Source: Hofstenia miamia
Taxonomy: Eukaryota; Xenacoelomorpha; Acoela
DNA length: 64,000 nucleotides
Direction of reading: 5' to 3'
Assembly: GCA_004352715.1 (NCBI GenBank)
Contig: SCFE01000045.1
Location: 1,283,694 to 1,347,693 of the forward strand
The stretch's first letter is position 1. Every line of letters begins with the position of its first letter. This document shows positions 21,565 through 33,273 of the stretch, piece by piece. The translations under genes were made by a program, and so were the position numbers. The notes below the pieces were generated by a model. That model was given only the letters and a program-made list of their open reading frames with translations, was not told the DNA's origin and ran no database searches.

Positions 21565-23214
21565 GTTGAATGCTCTCTCTGCTGCTAGTATCTTCCTTGA
21601 CTCCCTGTCTATTTCCCTCAGTTCATTCTTGTTCCACTTAACTATTCCTGCAGAATATCTCAACAATGGTATTGCCAATGTATTAATTGCCTTTATACTA
21701 TTCTGACCATTTAATGCTGACTTCTGTAATACTTTCCTTGTTCTCCTCTTGTATTCTTTTCTTAACCTCATCTTCATTTCCTCATGATTTGTTCTATCTT
21801 TCTCTATCACACCTAATTACTTGTACCCCTCTTTGACTTCCTCAATCTTATCCCCACTGCTCGTCCTCAAACCATCTCCATCTACACACTTGCCTCTGGT
21901 CATTGTTACTGTCGCACACTTTCCTTATCCAAATTCCAACCCAGAATCTCTGCTTACCTTCTCCAATGTCTCCACTTGCTTCTGCAACATCTTCCTTGAA
22001 CTAGCATAAATCTCCAGGTCGTCCATGTACCATAGGTGACTCACTGCTCTACCATTCATCTCCATCTTATACCCTATGCCTGTCTCTAACTTTTCTGTGA
22101 TAGGTATTAAGCTAACTACAAACAGTAGTGGTGCTAAGCTGTCTCCCTGGAATATACCCCGTCTAACTCTCAACCTATGCTCATCTATCTCAGTCTGCCC
22201 TTTTCCCAACTCCCTTTCTAGAAACTCAACCCATTTCCGTGAAACTCCTGTAACTATCTATGCCATTGCAAATTTGTCTTCCTTCTTCTACAATTCTCCA
22301 CTACTGCCTTTTTGTATTAACAACTGATTTCTACATCCTCTCGTCTTTGTCCTACATCCCTTCTGCTCCTTTGGTATCAACCTGTTCTATTCTAATTAAC
22401 ATGCCAGCCTACTTGAAATCACAGAAGTGAGCAATTTCCACGTTGTTAGCAGACATGTTATTGGCCTGAAGTTGCTTGATTCACTACCTTTCTTTGGGTC
22501 CTTCTGTATCAGAAATGTCCTTCCCACTACCATCCACTCTGGACACCTACTCACCACGCACTCCTCCAATGCTTCTGCTAGTCTTTCATGAACACTTGTG
22601 AACTTCTTCAACCAATACCCATGTACCTCATCTCTTCCCGGGGCCTTCCAATTCTTCATCTTCTTTAGAGCCTTCTTCAGCTTTGCAGTTGTGATTACTT
22701 CTTCTTCTTCTTGTCTGAACTCCTTCTGCATCTGCTCACTCTCTATCTCTTGTCCCTCACTTCCCCATATATTCTCCCAGAACCTTACTGCATCCTCGCT
22801 TGCTCTAGCTGTAGCCTTTTCTCCTGCATCTAGTTCTTTGTAGAATCGTCCTTCTTGGGCCTCAAACTTCATGTTGTTTTTTGCTTGCTTTGCTCTTGCC
22901 CTACATTTTCTTAGTTTCTCAGCTTCTGCAACTAATCTCTGCTTTAGCTCTTTTGCAGTTTCCATAGTCTTCCCTTTACCTACCTTGCACCTGTCCAGCA
23001 CTGCCTTACTTGTTCTGATCTTCCCTATTTGCTGCCTAATCTTTGCCACTTTATTCTCAATTCTTCTCTCCCATGCTGGCTTTCTGTCTACATTATCTTC
23101 TTGTCGCCTTTTCTTCTTAATGTCCATGCCTACATTCTTCAGCACTTCCCATGCGCCTGCATACACTAAGCTATTTACTTCTGTAACACTCCTTACAACT
23201 ATCCTCTCCAACAC
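21475..23214 (-). pseudogene. RLE LINE: reverse transcriptase core
   Basis: Frame 23214-22396 (272 aa) begins with a Lys/Arg-rich region and reaches APGRDEVHGYWLKKF, PEWMVVGRTFLIQKDPKKG and NFRPITCLLTTWKLLTSVIS, the RT entry motifs. Frame 22209-21925 holds RRGIFQGDSLAPLLF (motif B) and LWYMDDLEIYASS (motif C, YMDD). Frame 21810-21475 holds the thumb, with NGQNSIKAINTLAIPLLRYS and DRESRKILAAERAFN. Between 22396 and 22209, KTNLQWHR runs almost directly into WVEFLERELG, so the stretch that should carry motif A (DYRKAFD-type, with a catalytic Asp) is missing. That deletion alone would abolish polymerase activity. Confidence 0.8.
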
Positions 23215-23379
23215 TTTATTGACCTTTGCTGTCTCTAATGCTAGCTTGTTTTCTTACTCCTCTTGGAACTGGCAACCTAATTCCCTCACCTATTTCTTCC
23301 TTCCTCTTTTCCTTGATTGCTACTTCAGTTTCTGGGTCCACTGGTTCTGCTGCTTCCACCACTTCTATCCAAACTTCTA

Positions 23380-23643
23380 TCACTTCATCTTCCCTTTGCT
23401 TAGCCTGTTCAACTCTCTTTTTCCCTTACTCTCATCCAACTGTAAATTTCGCACTCTTGCAGGCCTCTGCTCTGTAACTTCTAATCCAGTTCCTGCCTTA
23501 CTCCATTCTTCCAAAATTCTCTTCCTGTAACCCCTCTCATCTGGCCTGCATCTTTTGTAACACTCCAATGCTGTCCTGTTCTGCTCATCTGTCCACTTAT
23601 TATGGAATGTAAAATACAATACAATGCAAAAACTATTTATCAA
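23380..23643 (-). pseudogene. RLE LINE: N-terminal Myb-like region
   Basis: The frame reads KWTDEQNRTALECYKRCRPD and GYRKRILEEWSKAG, then LEVTEQRPARVRNLQ. The W...E...L...Y pattern followed by GYRKR..E.W resembles the Myb/SANT-like DNA-binding part found near the N terminus of R2-class ORFs. I see no classical N-terminal zinc finger here. Residues 1-15 of the open frame probably come from flanking DNA. A shift separates it from the RT frame that begins at 23214. Confidence 0.55.
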
Positions 23644-23699
23644 ATTATGAACAAAATAAACTCAATATTTTATATGAAGCAAATTCTTAGATTGCATAT

Positions 23700-24110
23700 A
23701 GTACAATTACACGATATAAATGAGTACAAAAATTATTAGTTGCATATACAAATCAATAACTTGTTGTTTATATAGGCCTATATCCTTTAATTGCCTTTTA
23801 ACTTTTGAAGTTGTATAAAAGAGATCAATGTTTGTATATAAATGAATGTAGTTTGCTAATTTAATAATATGGCTAAAGAAGAAATTGTCTGTTTTACTTT
23901 TCTTGTTAATTTTGCTCTTGAAAAGTGATTTATTTTCCAGCTGTAATCCTTGCTTCGGAATATATAGGTAGATGTAGTCAAAGATAGTGAGATCAATATT
24001 ATTAGTAAGCATACCTTTAAATTGCATAAGATCAATGAGTTCAAATTGCATTGAAAGTGGCAATAAATTCAGTACACTTAATCTCTTTTTATAATCCTTT
24101 ATAATCCATA
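23700..24110 (-). pseudogene. LINE reverse transcriptase C-terminal tail (LINE E)
   Basis: The 118-aa minus-strand frame at 23707-24063 begins PLSMQFELIDLMQFKGML, and just upstream (24063-24095) reads KRLSVLNLLP. 'RL..LNLLPL..R....DL..FK' is the hallmark after the thumb in jockey/CR1/L2-type RTs. The following FFFSHIIKLANYIHLY matches the 'F..R....WN.LP' tail region loosely. Earlier RT motifs are not readable. It abuts the 5' end of the RLE LINE at about 23650, so one element inserted near the other's end. Confidence 0.5.
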
Positions 24111-26160
24111 ATATTCAAATCCATTTCAAACAACGTTTTCAAAGTTTCATTTATAAAAATATCGCCTCTGCTGGGAATCCTCTAGAAATGTTAGCATAAT
24201 TTTAGCAAAGACTTTTTGCTTTTCAAGGTTATATAAAATTGGCCATATCATTTCTTTATCAATCTAGAGACTCAGCTCTTACATGAATGCTGAATAGACA
24301 ATTTTTTTGAAATTGTATTGCTCTTCTAATGTTGAACGTTGACCCAAGCTTTAGTCTTCATTAACGCATTCACTGCCATCTTGAACACGCTTAACCCAAT
24401 CAAAAGCAGAGGCAGTGTTATATTTTGGTCACCCTAATATATATTGCTCAATATATTGGGTTACACCCCAATACCCAATACAGCTATTGCAATATTGACA
24501 TCTTCCGCCAAATATTGAGAAAAAAATTAGCAGAAAACCCTTTCAATTACATTGATTTCAGTAAAAGTAACGTAATCCAGCAACTCCGCATTGTTCATTG
24601 GGTCAGTCTATGCAGCATCAGAATTGAACGCCATTTTCATAGGGATGCTTAAAAACCAAACAAACGTAAAACACTTCAGAACTGCCGGATGCCATTTTTG
24701 CATCTGAAAGAATTGTAATTGCGTGATTGGCCAAAGGCATCACACTAATTAAATTGCAGGGTTTACTTTGCTAAAATTTGCACCTAATATATTGGCCTGC
24801 TAATCAAAGGTATTGGGTGCATCTCCCAATTTCGACCCATACCCAGTATGACCTAATACTCAATATCCAAACCTGGTTGACGCACGTAAGCTACTTTCCA
24901 TTAATGGTACCTCCAAATGAGTTCCTTCATAATTTCATATGAAGTGCATGACAATTCATTACTCTATTACTACACTTAATTTTTTCTCCAAAAAAAAACA
25001 AATGGAATGCGAATGAAACATGTTATTGTATTGATTGGTTTACAGAATGAAAGTATTGCTTGGCGTGACTGGTAGTGAGTTTTTCTTGTGTTGCTCCACC
25101 GATGATGTGGATGTGCAAGGGATCCTAAAACAAAGCACACCTTAATATACAGTACTGTGCATTAATAAATTTCTCTATGCATTTCAAATAGTTGAATGGA
25201 TTTGAATCACTTCAATATTCAAGGCATGTTAACATTAGATGTATTTATTTTAGCTATGGGGATTAATAAGGCAAGGCGTAAAATGCGAGAAATGTGGATA
25301 TATCTCCCATCAACGTTGTCAAGACAAAATACCATCAGACTGCAAAACCTAGTCTGCAGAATTTGTATATAATCAATTCGGTGTCTTAAATTAAATTGTA
25401 TTTGAATTAAAAATATATTATTTTAGTTAAAATTACAATTTTGTAGATAAATGAAGTCATATCATTATATATATATATATATATGTATGTTGTAACCTTA
25501 CTTAGCAAGTTTGAGAAGGCTTTTATAAAAAAATGTCAACACCTTACTGTACATCTGGATGATAGAGCTGGGCGCCAATAGACAAATTTTAGGTCAGTCA
25601 GCCGCCTAAAAATTTAGACAGCTGAGTGGATTGATACTAAAACTATTTGAAGACAAATAAAATGTGTAATAAAAGGGAAACCTCTCCCAACAAATGCTTT
25701 CTTTAACGTGGCAAAGAACTTACTGTGCGCAGTTTCCTTTAATCGCTCAGCTGCCTAGATGTTACTATGCATGCCTGCCACACCCGCCTCCATAGAAAGA
25801 GTTTGGAGCTCTGATGGTTTAGTCATCACACGTTGGAGGCCAGCTCGGTGTTTCTAATTTTAAGCACCTTCATATTCATGAAAACTATGGCTTTGTGAAT
25901 AACACAATATAGAAATTATGTTTTTATTACCTGCTTTATTACGTTTTATTATGTTTTTATTAGGTTAAATGGGTTTTATTTTTTTATTATTAAATTTTAT
26001 TATTATTAGTTTGGGTTGTGTCTTATTAATCAGCTTGCCTGTAAGCACATGATGAAACTTTTTTTCAAATGGATAGTTTCACAATAGTGCTTGCATCACA
26101 TACGGTATTTACAGAGCTATAGACACTATAGTTTCTATATGGAATATTATACAGTCTAAT
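24111..26160. other. AT-rich DNA, no gene seen
   Basis: A patch at about 24405-24890 repeats TATTGGGT / ACCCAATA words in both orientations and may be a decayed inverted-repeat element. A short (TA)n run lies at about 25468-25484. No domain-bearing frame. Confidence 0.5.
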
Positions 26161-26531
26161 CCAGTTCTATTGATCTCGCTCAGCCGACTGCGCCGCCACT
26201 GACGACCTTGTTGGGTCAACTGACGGCGGCGCCAACTTCTGCTGAATGGAACTGTCTAAGATATTTGGTTAATGCAGAAGAATTACAGTTAATACCTATA
26301 CAAGACAAATTGAAATGCATGTCTAAAACAGTTCCACTATTGTTGTTTGAATTGTGCACAACTTGGAGCTTTCTGGAGTGCAAAAAATGTTTATCTTGCT
26401 CACACAAAGGATGTATTGTGCATTCTACATACAATTTATCAATTATCAATAAATTTCATTAAACAGAGATCAAATTGGTAATTGATTCTACGGTGGGGTT
26501 GGTTAAAAGTCATTATTAATTTAAATTTGTT
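26161..26531. other. Short GC-rich patch and unassigned 84-codon frame
   Basis: 26183-26240 is GC-rich with an inverted CTGCGCCGCC / GGCGGCGCCA pair. The plus-strand frame 26208-26462 ends LSCSHKGCIVHSTYNLSIIN and contains several Cys, but no domain is recognised and no splice context is convincing. It is left unassigned. Confidence 0.3.
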
Positions 26532-26773
26532 CAGTGGCATACGCAAAGGTGGACATGATGGAATTCTCCCCCTCCTCCCCGTCAGGATTTCCAAAGTGAC
26601 TTTGATTGACTACTAAATCAAAAAATTTCGATAAAAAAAATTTGTAGTCCAAGGTCATAAAATGCAATTTTTAAGGTAACATTTCTCAACATTTTCAAAA
26701 TTTTCCCGGGACTTTGCCCCGAATTTGGTTATGACTAAGATGTCCCACCCGTCAAATCCTGATGACGCCCTTG
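26532..26773. mobile_element. hAT-type MITE, 242 bp
   Basis: The left end reads CAGTGGCATACGC; the right end reverse-complemented reads CAAGGGCGTCATC. Flanks aatttgtt and cacttgtt match at 6 of 8 positions, fitting an aged 8-bp target duplication. Internal words (ACTTTGCCCCGAATTTGGTTA) recur in slightly changed form in the MITE at 41622-41981 (GCTTTGTCCCGCTTTTGGTTA), so the two are one family. Confidence 0.65.
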
Positions 26774-27671
26774 CACTTGTTCTGCTTCTTTGCGGGTTAA
26801 TGTTCTCTGTATCCATAGTGTAGTATGTAAAATCTCAGCTAAAATTTTTGTAAACAGAGTTTCATGAAATTTATTTGCTAACTAGGAGTTGTAGATTTTG
26901 TTTGATATTTTCTAGTTTTATGTATGTTGTATATAAATCAAGGTACGATTCATGAAAGGATGAATCCCTAAATAAATGTTGTGATTTTGTTATTTAATAT
27001 AATACGATTTCATTCATGTATTTGGCACCTGTGATTTTGTTTTTTAGTCAATGACTTACAACTAACTGCTAACAGATTCTAAATGAAATTTATTTGTGGT
27101 ACCCCCATTGCTTATGTACCCAGTTGCTTATGAAATTGCATATCCATATACTGGAAATTGACGCAAAATCTCAATATTAAGAAAGAGGAAATTCACTCTC
27201 TCAATTTGCCATCTGATGGCACTTCTTTTATGGAATTTTTGCTCTGAATTTTTTGAAATGTTTTAACATTGAAAAACTGTTTTCAATAATTCATGCCATT
27301 TTATACCGAAATTGTACTCAGATAAAGAAATGATTTATTCTTGGCTTCTATTTACATTAGTATCTACATATTTTCATAAAGCATGTTAAAACTCTTTTGG
27401 TGATGCGATTGATTTCCCGATGTATGTAATAACTTCCCTAAAATGTTCCGTTGTTTATAGATCTTTGATGCTATTATGCCCGATTCCCACCAGGCTGATT
27501 TTGGAGGGAATTCCTTAAATTCTTTAGGTAGCTATTGAAATGTAAGCCCTTGAAAATCATATAATGGCATTTACACTTTGTTTGGTTTATCAGAATATCC
27601 CTAGTAAAATTTTTTGGAAAATTGGCTATGACGTACCCCACGTAATATTATAAGCTTTTACCGGAGATGGT
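26774..27671. other. AT-rich DNA, no gene seen
   Basis: No recognised repeat or coding frame. Part of the sequence before 27672 may belong to the decayed LINE below, but no motif supports it. Confidence 0.45.
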
Positions 27672-27878
27672 AAATTCAATCTCAATGTCAGTTCTTTTTG
27701 CTCATTATGTGATCAGCAAGAAACTATCCATCATATTATATTTAAGTACGTGCGTTATAGTGATGAATGAAAGGCCTTCATTACGACATTGAAACATAAA
27801 CATGACCGCCTATATCTTTTCAATAATATAGGTGCAATGGTAGTTAATAACTATCTTAATCTCCTGGCCAAATTTTGA
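27672..27878 (+). pseudogene. LINE C-terminal Cys/His region relic
   Basis: The frame reads FCSLCDQQETIHHIIFKY, then RYSDE, a stop, and KAFITTLK. This is the 'C.LC...ET..H.L..C.RY...R' knuckle found at the C terminus of I, R1 and jockey-type LINE ORF2 proteins, with the last Cys replaced by Lys. One in-frame stop (TGA) splits 68 otherwise open codons. Surrounding RNase H or RT motifs are not readable. Confidence 0.45.
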
Positions 27879-27989
27879 CAAACTCGCAGACCGTTAATAT
27901 TTGATTACAATTTGTGTTGATGGCTTAATTTCCTGAAGCAACTGGTTTCCGGATATCCTCCATTTATTTAATTTATAAATTTTCTTTTG

Positions 27990-28705
27990 AAATATACAAA
28001 TTATTATTAGTGCCAAATGTTGTATTTTATTTGCAAATGGTTTCTAAAGATTTGGCAAATTTTCCAAATAATTTGCAAATTTCAAAGAATTTGCCAAATA
28101 TTTGGCAAACTTTCCCAAAGATGTGGCACATATTTGCAAAACTTTCCGAATTTTGAACTAAGTACATTTTTAAGTATTTATTAAATATATTAAATTTTTA
28201 CACTCATACACTTATTCAAAGTATTTAACTTTCATCAGCTTTAGTTATTTATAACAGCAGTTTTTCAAACTGCTTATACAGTATACATCAGAGTTTACAG
28301 TTGATGCGGAAACACAAAACAGACTAGTCATGGTCAAATCTAAGGCAATCAACTACTAACAAATTGCAATAATGAACTGAGATGTCAGTAAACATCATTA
28401 CAAACAAATGCAACATTTAGTATTATACTAAATAAGCTTGTTTATATTGCTTAACAATATGCTGAAAATTTTGGCAATTATGAATTATAATTTAAATATT
28501 TATAATTTTGTTAGGTTTAAAAATTATTATAAGCATAAAATAGTAAAAGAACACTAGTGATACTACTATTGTTAATTGAAATCTTGCATAAATTATTCTT
28601 AGATATATAAATATTTTAATTGTTTATAATATTTGCCATTTACAAAAATTATGCATTTTTATCCTAATATTTGACAAATATTTGGCAAATTTTTCAAGCT
28701 TGTTT
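27990..28705. repeat. TTTGGCAAA-rich segment
   Basis: Between about 28030 and 28145 the words TTTGGCAAA, TTTGCAAA and TTTGCCAAA recur at short spacing, and ATTTGGCAAATTTTTC appears once more near 28680-28698. The two blocks bracket about 0.5 kb of plain AT-rich DNA and might be the sub-terminal repeats of one transposon. No terminal repeat or target duplication was fixed. Confidence 0.4.
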
Positions 28706-30194
28706 ACTAGGGTATGTTAAAATGACTTTGTTCAATACAGTTTTACTGTCCATTATTTTGTAGCACTGAGTGTGATAAAGATATTTTTTACAAACCTAAA
28801 AAACGTTCCAAAAGAAGTTGTGTTCAGGCTTGACGTTGTATGGGTTTTTTCACATAGGACAACACAAAAACTTTTACGTAGCACAGCATGCACCCATTAC
28901 AAGAAATTTAAACAATGCCATGTGACGTCAGCAAATAACTAGTGAAAGTGCGGCGTAGATTATGCACTATGCTTAACTGTAAGTGAAAGGTTTTTTACAA
29001 ATTTATATATCCTAAAATTAATATATTATCTAGCTCATCATCAAGTGTTTAAACGCTATTAGTTTACTATACAATGCAAAAAAAAATTGTTCTTAGCTAT
29101 AGTTGTTCACGTGTCAAAATTTTGCAAAAAATTTTATCCCATATGTCAATTTATAAAGGGAAAAATGAAGTAGATGCAATTGAATATAATTTCATGAAAA
29201 TGCCAACACGTGAATGTTCAAATACATCATCAATTCTAATTGATTAATGCTAATACTATAAAATAATGTTAAGATTGTATCTATATCATTTGAATTTCGC
29301 ATGTCAATTTTGCATTTAATGAATTTAAGAGGTAAGTTAAGTCGTGCAAACAAGGGAAATACCTTAAATTATATAATATTGAAGAGGATCAAGACACATT
29401 TTTTCCGGCAATTTGCATAATAGATGCTCGGCTAAATTTATCCGTAAATTTAATCTATAGTTGATATTTAAATGCTGGAGGCCCAAAAACGCATTTAAGA
29501 AAAAACAATATCAATTTCAAGTACATTTTATTAACACGTAATTGAATACAAAAATTTGCTACAATTTCTTGTAATGACACAAACACAGCAGAGAATAATA
29601 AATTTATGCATAAGATATCCATTAAAAAGGAGGCTTAAGGATACCAAATGCTAAGCCATTCTCCTCACACTACATATCATAAGCAACAAAATATACCTTG
29701 TCAATTGGAATCCTACAACTATAGGACCAAAGAACCAAACATGGTACCGGACCAATTTGAATTTACATTGGTATTTAATTTCTATCATATTTTAAATTTT
29801 ACAAAAGCCGGTATGAGAGTGGGAACGAAAATCTGTGGTTATGCTTGTTTCTATTTTCAATGTAATTACAGTAACCAAAGTTAGTCATTAGGCATTTGAT
29901 CACAATAAGCTGTTGCATAAATTGTGTTTTGTACATAACCAACAGCTAGCCTGGATGTTGGACACAGCTTCTCATGAAACAGTGAAGTCATGGATGCCTT
30001 CCAATAAATATGAGAATTATTAAGCACATACATCATGTCTATGTTAGAGGAATACATTGCACAGAATGAGAAAATAGGCGCTAACTGCATTCACACGTTG
30101 GGGATATTTCAAAAAATCGCCTGCTAAGTTAAACTTCAGTAGGTTTAGGCCAAGTTGATGGGAATCACATTCGCACAGTGATTGTTTTTCACTG
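28706..30194. other. AT-rich DNA, no gene seen
   Basis: Frames at 29648-29884 and 29881-30090 lack domains. Nothing else recognised. Confidence 0.5.
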
Positions 30195-30500
30195 AAAACC
30201 TTTTGTAAGTGTAGGAGCTCTACAATATCACCCATATATCAAGTGTTTGTCGAATATTGCTAAAAAATTACAATAATACATGCTCAATTAAAATACAAGA
30301 GTTAGAAACCAAAAATATTAAAAACATGTGAAATATTGCAAATTAGTACAAATGATGAAAGCAAAAACAATAAATTCGAGGGCTCAAAGGTAACCCATGT
30401 TTCTATGTGTAGATGTATTTTACGGTCTAAACTAAAGCCCCAGCTTTACATGTATTTTGAGATTAAAATCAATGCAAAGTTTCAGCTTACTAGGGCTAAC
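30195..30500 (-). repeat. Dispersed repeat, copy 1 (inverted relative to 36384-36710)
   Basis: The reverse complement aligns with 36384-36710 over about 300 bp. Shared stretches include CTCAAAATACATGTAA, CTACACATAGAAACAT, TTTTTAATATTTTTGGTT and ATATGGGTGA(T/C)ATTGTAGAGCT. Similarity fades outside these limits. The repeat has no recognised ends and no coding capacity. Confidence 0.7.
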
Positions 30501-31207
30501 AATTCAGCTAAGATATTTCCACCATCACTTCATTTCAGATTGTTGACTATAACTCCATGAAAATACATGAATTCAACAAGTTAAATTGATATTAATTGGC
30601 TTAGACAAGTATTATTTAACGCCATGTTACTCAAGATAGCAAAAAGCATAAAATTGCTTAAAAACACGTCAATTATTGATTGAAATAGGAAACTTAATAA
30701 ATTCACCCAAGCACTGCCACACAAATTCTGAAAACCCAATGAACGTACCTGTATAATAAAAAACCATGAAATCAAAGCATCCAATTCATAGCTGAACATA
30801 AAACATGGCTAGATTGACCAAGCTTTCGCTTCAATTTATCCTCATCAACCAGAATAACCATGAATTTGACATATACTTTAATGTAATATGAAAGAAATGG
30901 TTTTCTAATACAAAGCATTGTCAACCGTAATGTAAAATGAATTGCTGTCAATTTTCAATAGATATGATTCATTAAATAGAACAAAGAATTTTAAAAATAC
31001 AATATTTCATTATTTGCTGAATATTTTTCCTGAATTTCTTAGCTTTTACCAAATTTACTTCTCCGATCAATGGCTGATATCCAAATAGGTTTTTGTTGTT
31101 TTAGCAAATTATTAGTGTGTTACTGGGTATATTGATCAGATTTACAACCGCATTTCATTGTAATTTTTAAATTTCTATCCCTTATTTGATGGTTCAAATA
31201 TATCCTA
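30501..31207. other. AT-rich DNA, no gene seen
   Basis: No domain-bearing frame or repeat recognised. Confidence 0.5.
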
Positions 31208-31847
31208 TCTAGCATTGTAATTGATTTAATAATTGAAAGATTTATGTGTTTAGTAATAGCATATATTTTGTTTTCACAATGAATGATGAATGATCAACAC
31301 AATAGAAAGCTCTGCTATGTATTATAAAGTGTTGAAGTCTCTAATGTACATAAGCATTAATTAAAACATAATTAATTTTTGATTTTCACTCATCTGCATG
31401 AAGGTGGTGTTATTATATACACTATTAAATGTTATAACAAATATGGTTTATAGACATTGTATCATCTAAGAGACATTAGCATTAATTGAAAGCATAAACA
31501 ATTTTTGAATCCCATTTNNNNNNNNNNNNNNNNNNNNTCTAGCATTGTAATTGATTTAATAATTGAAAGATTTATGTGTTTAGTAATAGCATATATTTTG
31601 TTTTCACAATGAATGATGAATGATCAACACAATAGAAAGCTCTGCTATGTATTATAAAGTGTTGAAGTCTCTAATGTACATAAGCATTAATTAAAACATA
31701 ATTAATTTTTGATTTTCACTCATCTGCATGAAGGTGGTGTTATTATATACACTATTAAATGTTATAACAAATATGGTTTATAGACATTGTATCATCTAAG
31801 AGACATTAGCATTAATTGAAAGCATAAACAATTTTTGAATCCCATTT
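31208..31847. other. Assembly artefact: 310 bp repeated across a 20-N gap
   Basis: 31208-31517 and 31538-31847 read the same (both start TCTAGCATTGTAATTG and run to CCCATTT) on either side of Ns at 31518-31537. As with the gap at 21247, overlapping contig ends were probably not merged. The biological sequence likely has this segment once. Confidence 0.9.
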
Positions 31848-31906
31848 CTTCCACATGAAGGTGTTTGAATAACTAATCATTACTATAATATATATATATA
31901 TATATA

Positions 31907-33242
31907 CAGTACTGGCCAAAAGTTTGGGAACACTTTCCAAATTTAGAACTTTTGTATTTTACACTAAAAACTCAATGTAGAAACAATATAATAACACAAT
32001 GTTGAAACACTGTGTAGAAAGCAAATAGTTAATTCAGAAAAACTCACTACTATTTTGTATGTCCGCCATTATTGGCCAAAGACGCAGCAATGCGATTTGA
32101 CATTGACTTGGCCAGCTTTCTACAATAATCATTAATAATCTCTGTGCACCATACCACTTTAATTTGCTCCTTCAGATTATTGAGTGACGTGCATTGGCGT
32201 TTCCTCGGACAGTTTTTGATGCGATGTCAGCAATTTTCTATGACGTTGAGGTCTGGAGAGTTTCCTGGCCAGTTCTCAAGCAGCTGAAAGTCTTGTGATG
32301 CAATCCGCTGTTTCACAACTTTGGCGCTGTAGCAAGGAGCACCATCTTGTTGTAGTACAGATGTTCTACGAAGCTGCATAAACATGGGAACTTTCTCCTG
32401 AATTATTTTGATGTAGGCCTTGGCCGTGACTGTCTCGTTGTGAGGAACAAAATACATACCAGCACGCCCATTCGCAGTAATAGCACCCCAAATCATCACA
32501 GAAGGTGCTGAGCGGACAGTTTGTTGTGTGTAACGTGTGTTGAATCTTTGGTTTCTTGGTCGTCGAACGTGTGGCCGGTATGATGTAAACTGGCAAATCT
32601 TGGATTCGTCACTACACATTACTTGATGCCACATAACAGGGGTGTAGTGTTGGTATTGCCTGCAGAAGCCCAACTGGTCTCGAATGTTCTTTGATGACAA
32701 TCGGGGTTTGGCTGCTGGTTTGCATGAGGGAAGGTCAAAGGTAGTATTCAATCGACGCCTAATTGTGCATGTTGATACATTCTGCACTATTGCACCTAGA
32801 TTTGCTTTGACTTCAGAAGATGAAGAGAATGGTTGATTAATGACATAATGGTGAATGAGGGGTTGTCACTTTTGGTCTTCTAGACCACTGCGAGAGGAAA
32901 AATTTTGCAGTTGCTGATAGTGAGTAACACTTCTGGATACTGAAGATACTCACATTCTAACAGCTATAGCGCGATAATTGTACCCCTCCTCGTACAATAT
33001 ATGAATTTGAGCACGCTTTGTTGGTGAAATTTCACTAGCATGGACCATATTTTAAACTATAATGATAGTGCTTTTTCAGTGAAAATGCATTGTGTGTAAA
33101 TCTAAAGTTGTGTTAATTTGATTGGCTAAATGAATCTGTTGTAAATTATAAGAAAAAATTGGGAATTGCAGGAATTTTACAAAGTTTCCAGGAAATAGCA
33201 TAAAACACGCTTTAGACAGGTTAATGTTCCCAAACTTTTGGT

Positions 33243-33250
<8 letters not shown>
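31907..33250 (-). mobile_element. Tc1-like DNA transposon, 1344 bp
   Basis: The left end reads CAGTACTGGCCAAAAGTTTGGG and the right end reverse-complemented reads TAGTACTTACCAAAAGTTTGGG, terminal inverted repeats of about 27 bp with three mismatches in the first 16. Both sides are TA, the Tc1/mariner target, here inside a (TA)n microsatellite. It encodes a DDE transposase on the minus strand. Length is normal for a small Tc1-like element, so it is complete apart from point mutations. Confidence 0.92.
32050..33048 (-). pseudogene. Tc1-like transposase, full length, three in-frame stops
   Basis: From the ATG at 33048 to TAG at 32050-32052 the frame covers 332 codons with no frameshift. The N terminus (EISPTKRAQIHILYEEG, then YRAIA) is the paired-like helix-turn-helix that binds the terminal repeats. 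The catalytic triad is visible: D147 in CSDESK, D235 in QQDGAPC, E271 in SPDLNVIEN. The second D to E spacing is 35 residues, one more than the DD34E usual for Tc1. After the last stop the normal C terminus continues and ends GGHTKY. Stops, all TGA, fall at codons 33 (32950-32952), 61 (32866-32868) and 274 (32227-32229); the last replaces the Trp usually found after IEN(C/L). The protein cannot be made in full, so the element could only move with help from another copy. Confidence 0.9.

Positions 33251-33273
<23 letters not shown>

Larger units (their letters stand above)
20413..23643 (-). mobile_element. RLE-type (R2/NeSL-like) LINE, 3.2 kb, nearly full length, inactive
   Basis: One reading direction (23643 to 20413) holds an N-terminal region, RT, Cys/His knuckle and a C-terminal restriction-like endonuclease with PD..D, the architecture of R2/NeSL-class LINEs, which carry no APE domain. 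The same 3' untranslated end (a stem-loop, then gaagctgttagaagaaatgaaa) is shared with the plus-strand copy at 57340-57460, fixing the 3' terminus. Frame shifts separate the blocks, and an N run at 21247-21267 interrupts the knuckle region. The element is distinctly more G+C-rich than its flanks. Confidence 0.85.

Noticed and set aside
22871-23530. 219-codon plus-strand hydrophobic ORF that looks like a membrane protein
   Set aside because: Antisense of the LINE's Lys/Arg/Glu-rich N-terminal region, which produces Phe/Leu/Ser-rich shadow frames.
23707-24063. Independent 118-aa gene
   Set aside because: Its beginning and the sequence just upstream match the C-terminal tail of LINE reverse transcriptases, so it was annotated as a LINE relic.
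26183-26240. CpG-island-like promoter
   Set aside because: Only about 60 bp, no TATA or start-site context, and the adjoining 84-codon frame has no domain or splice sites.
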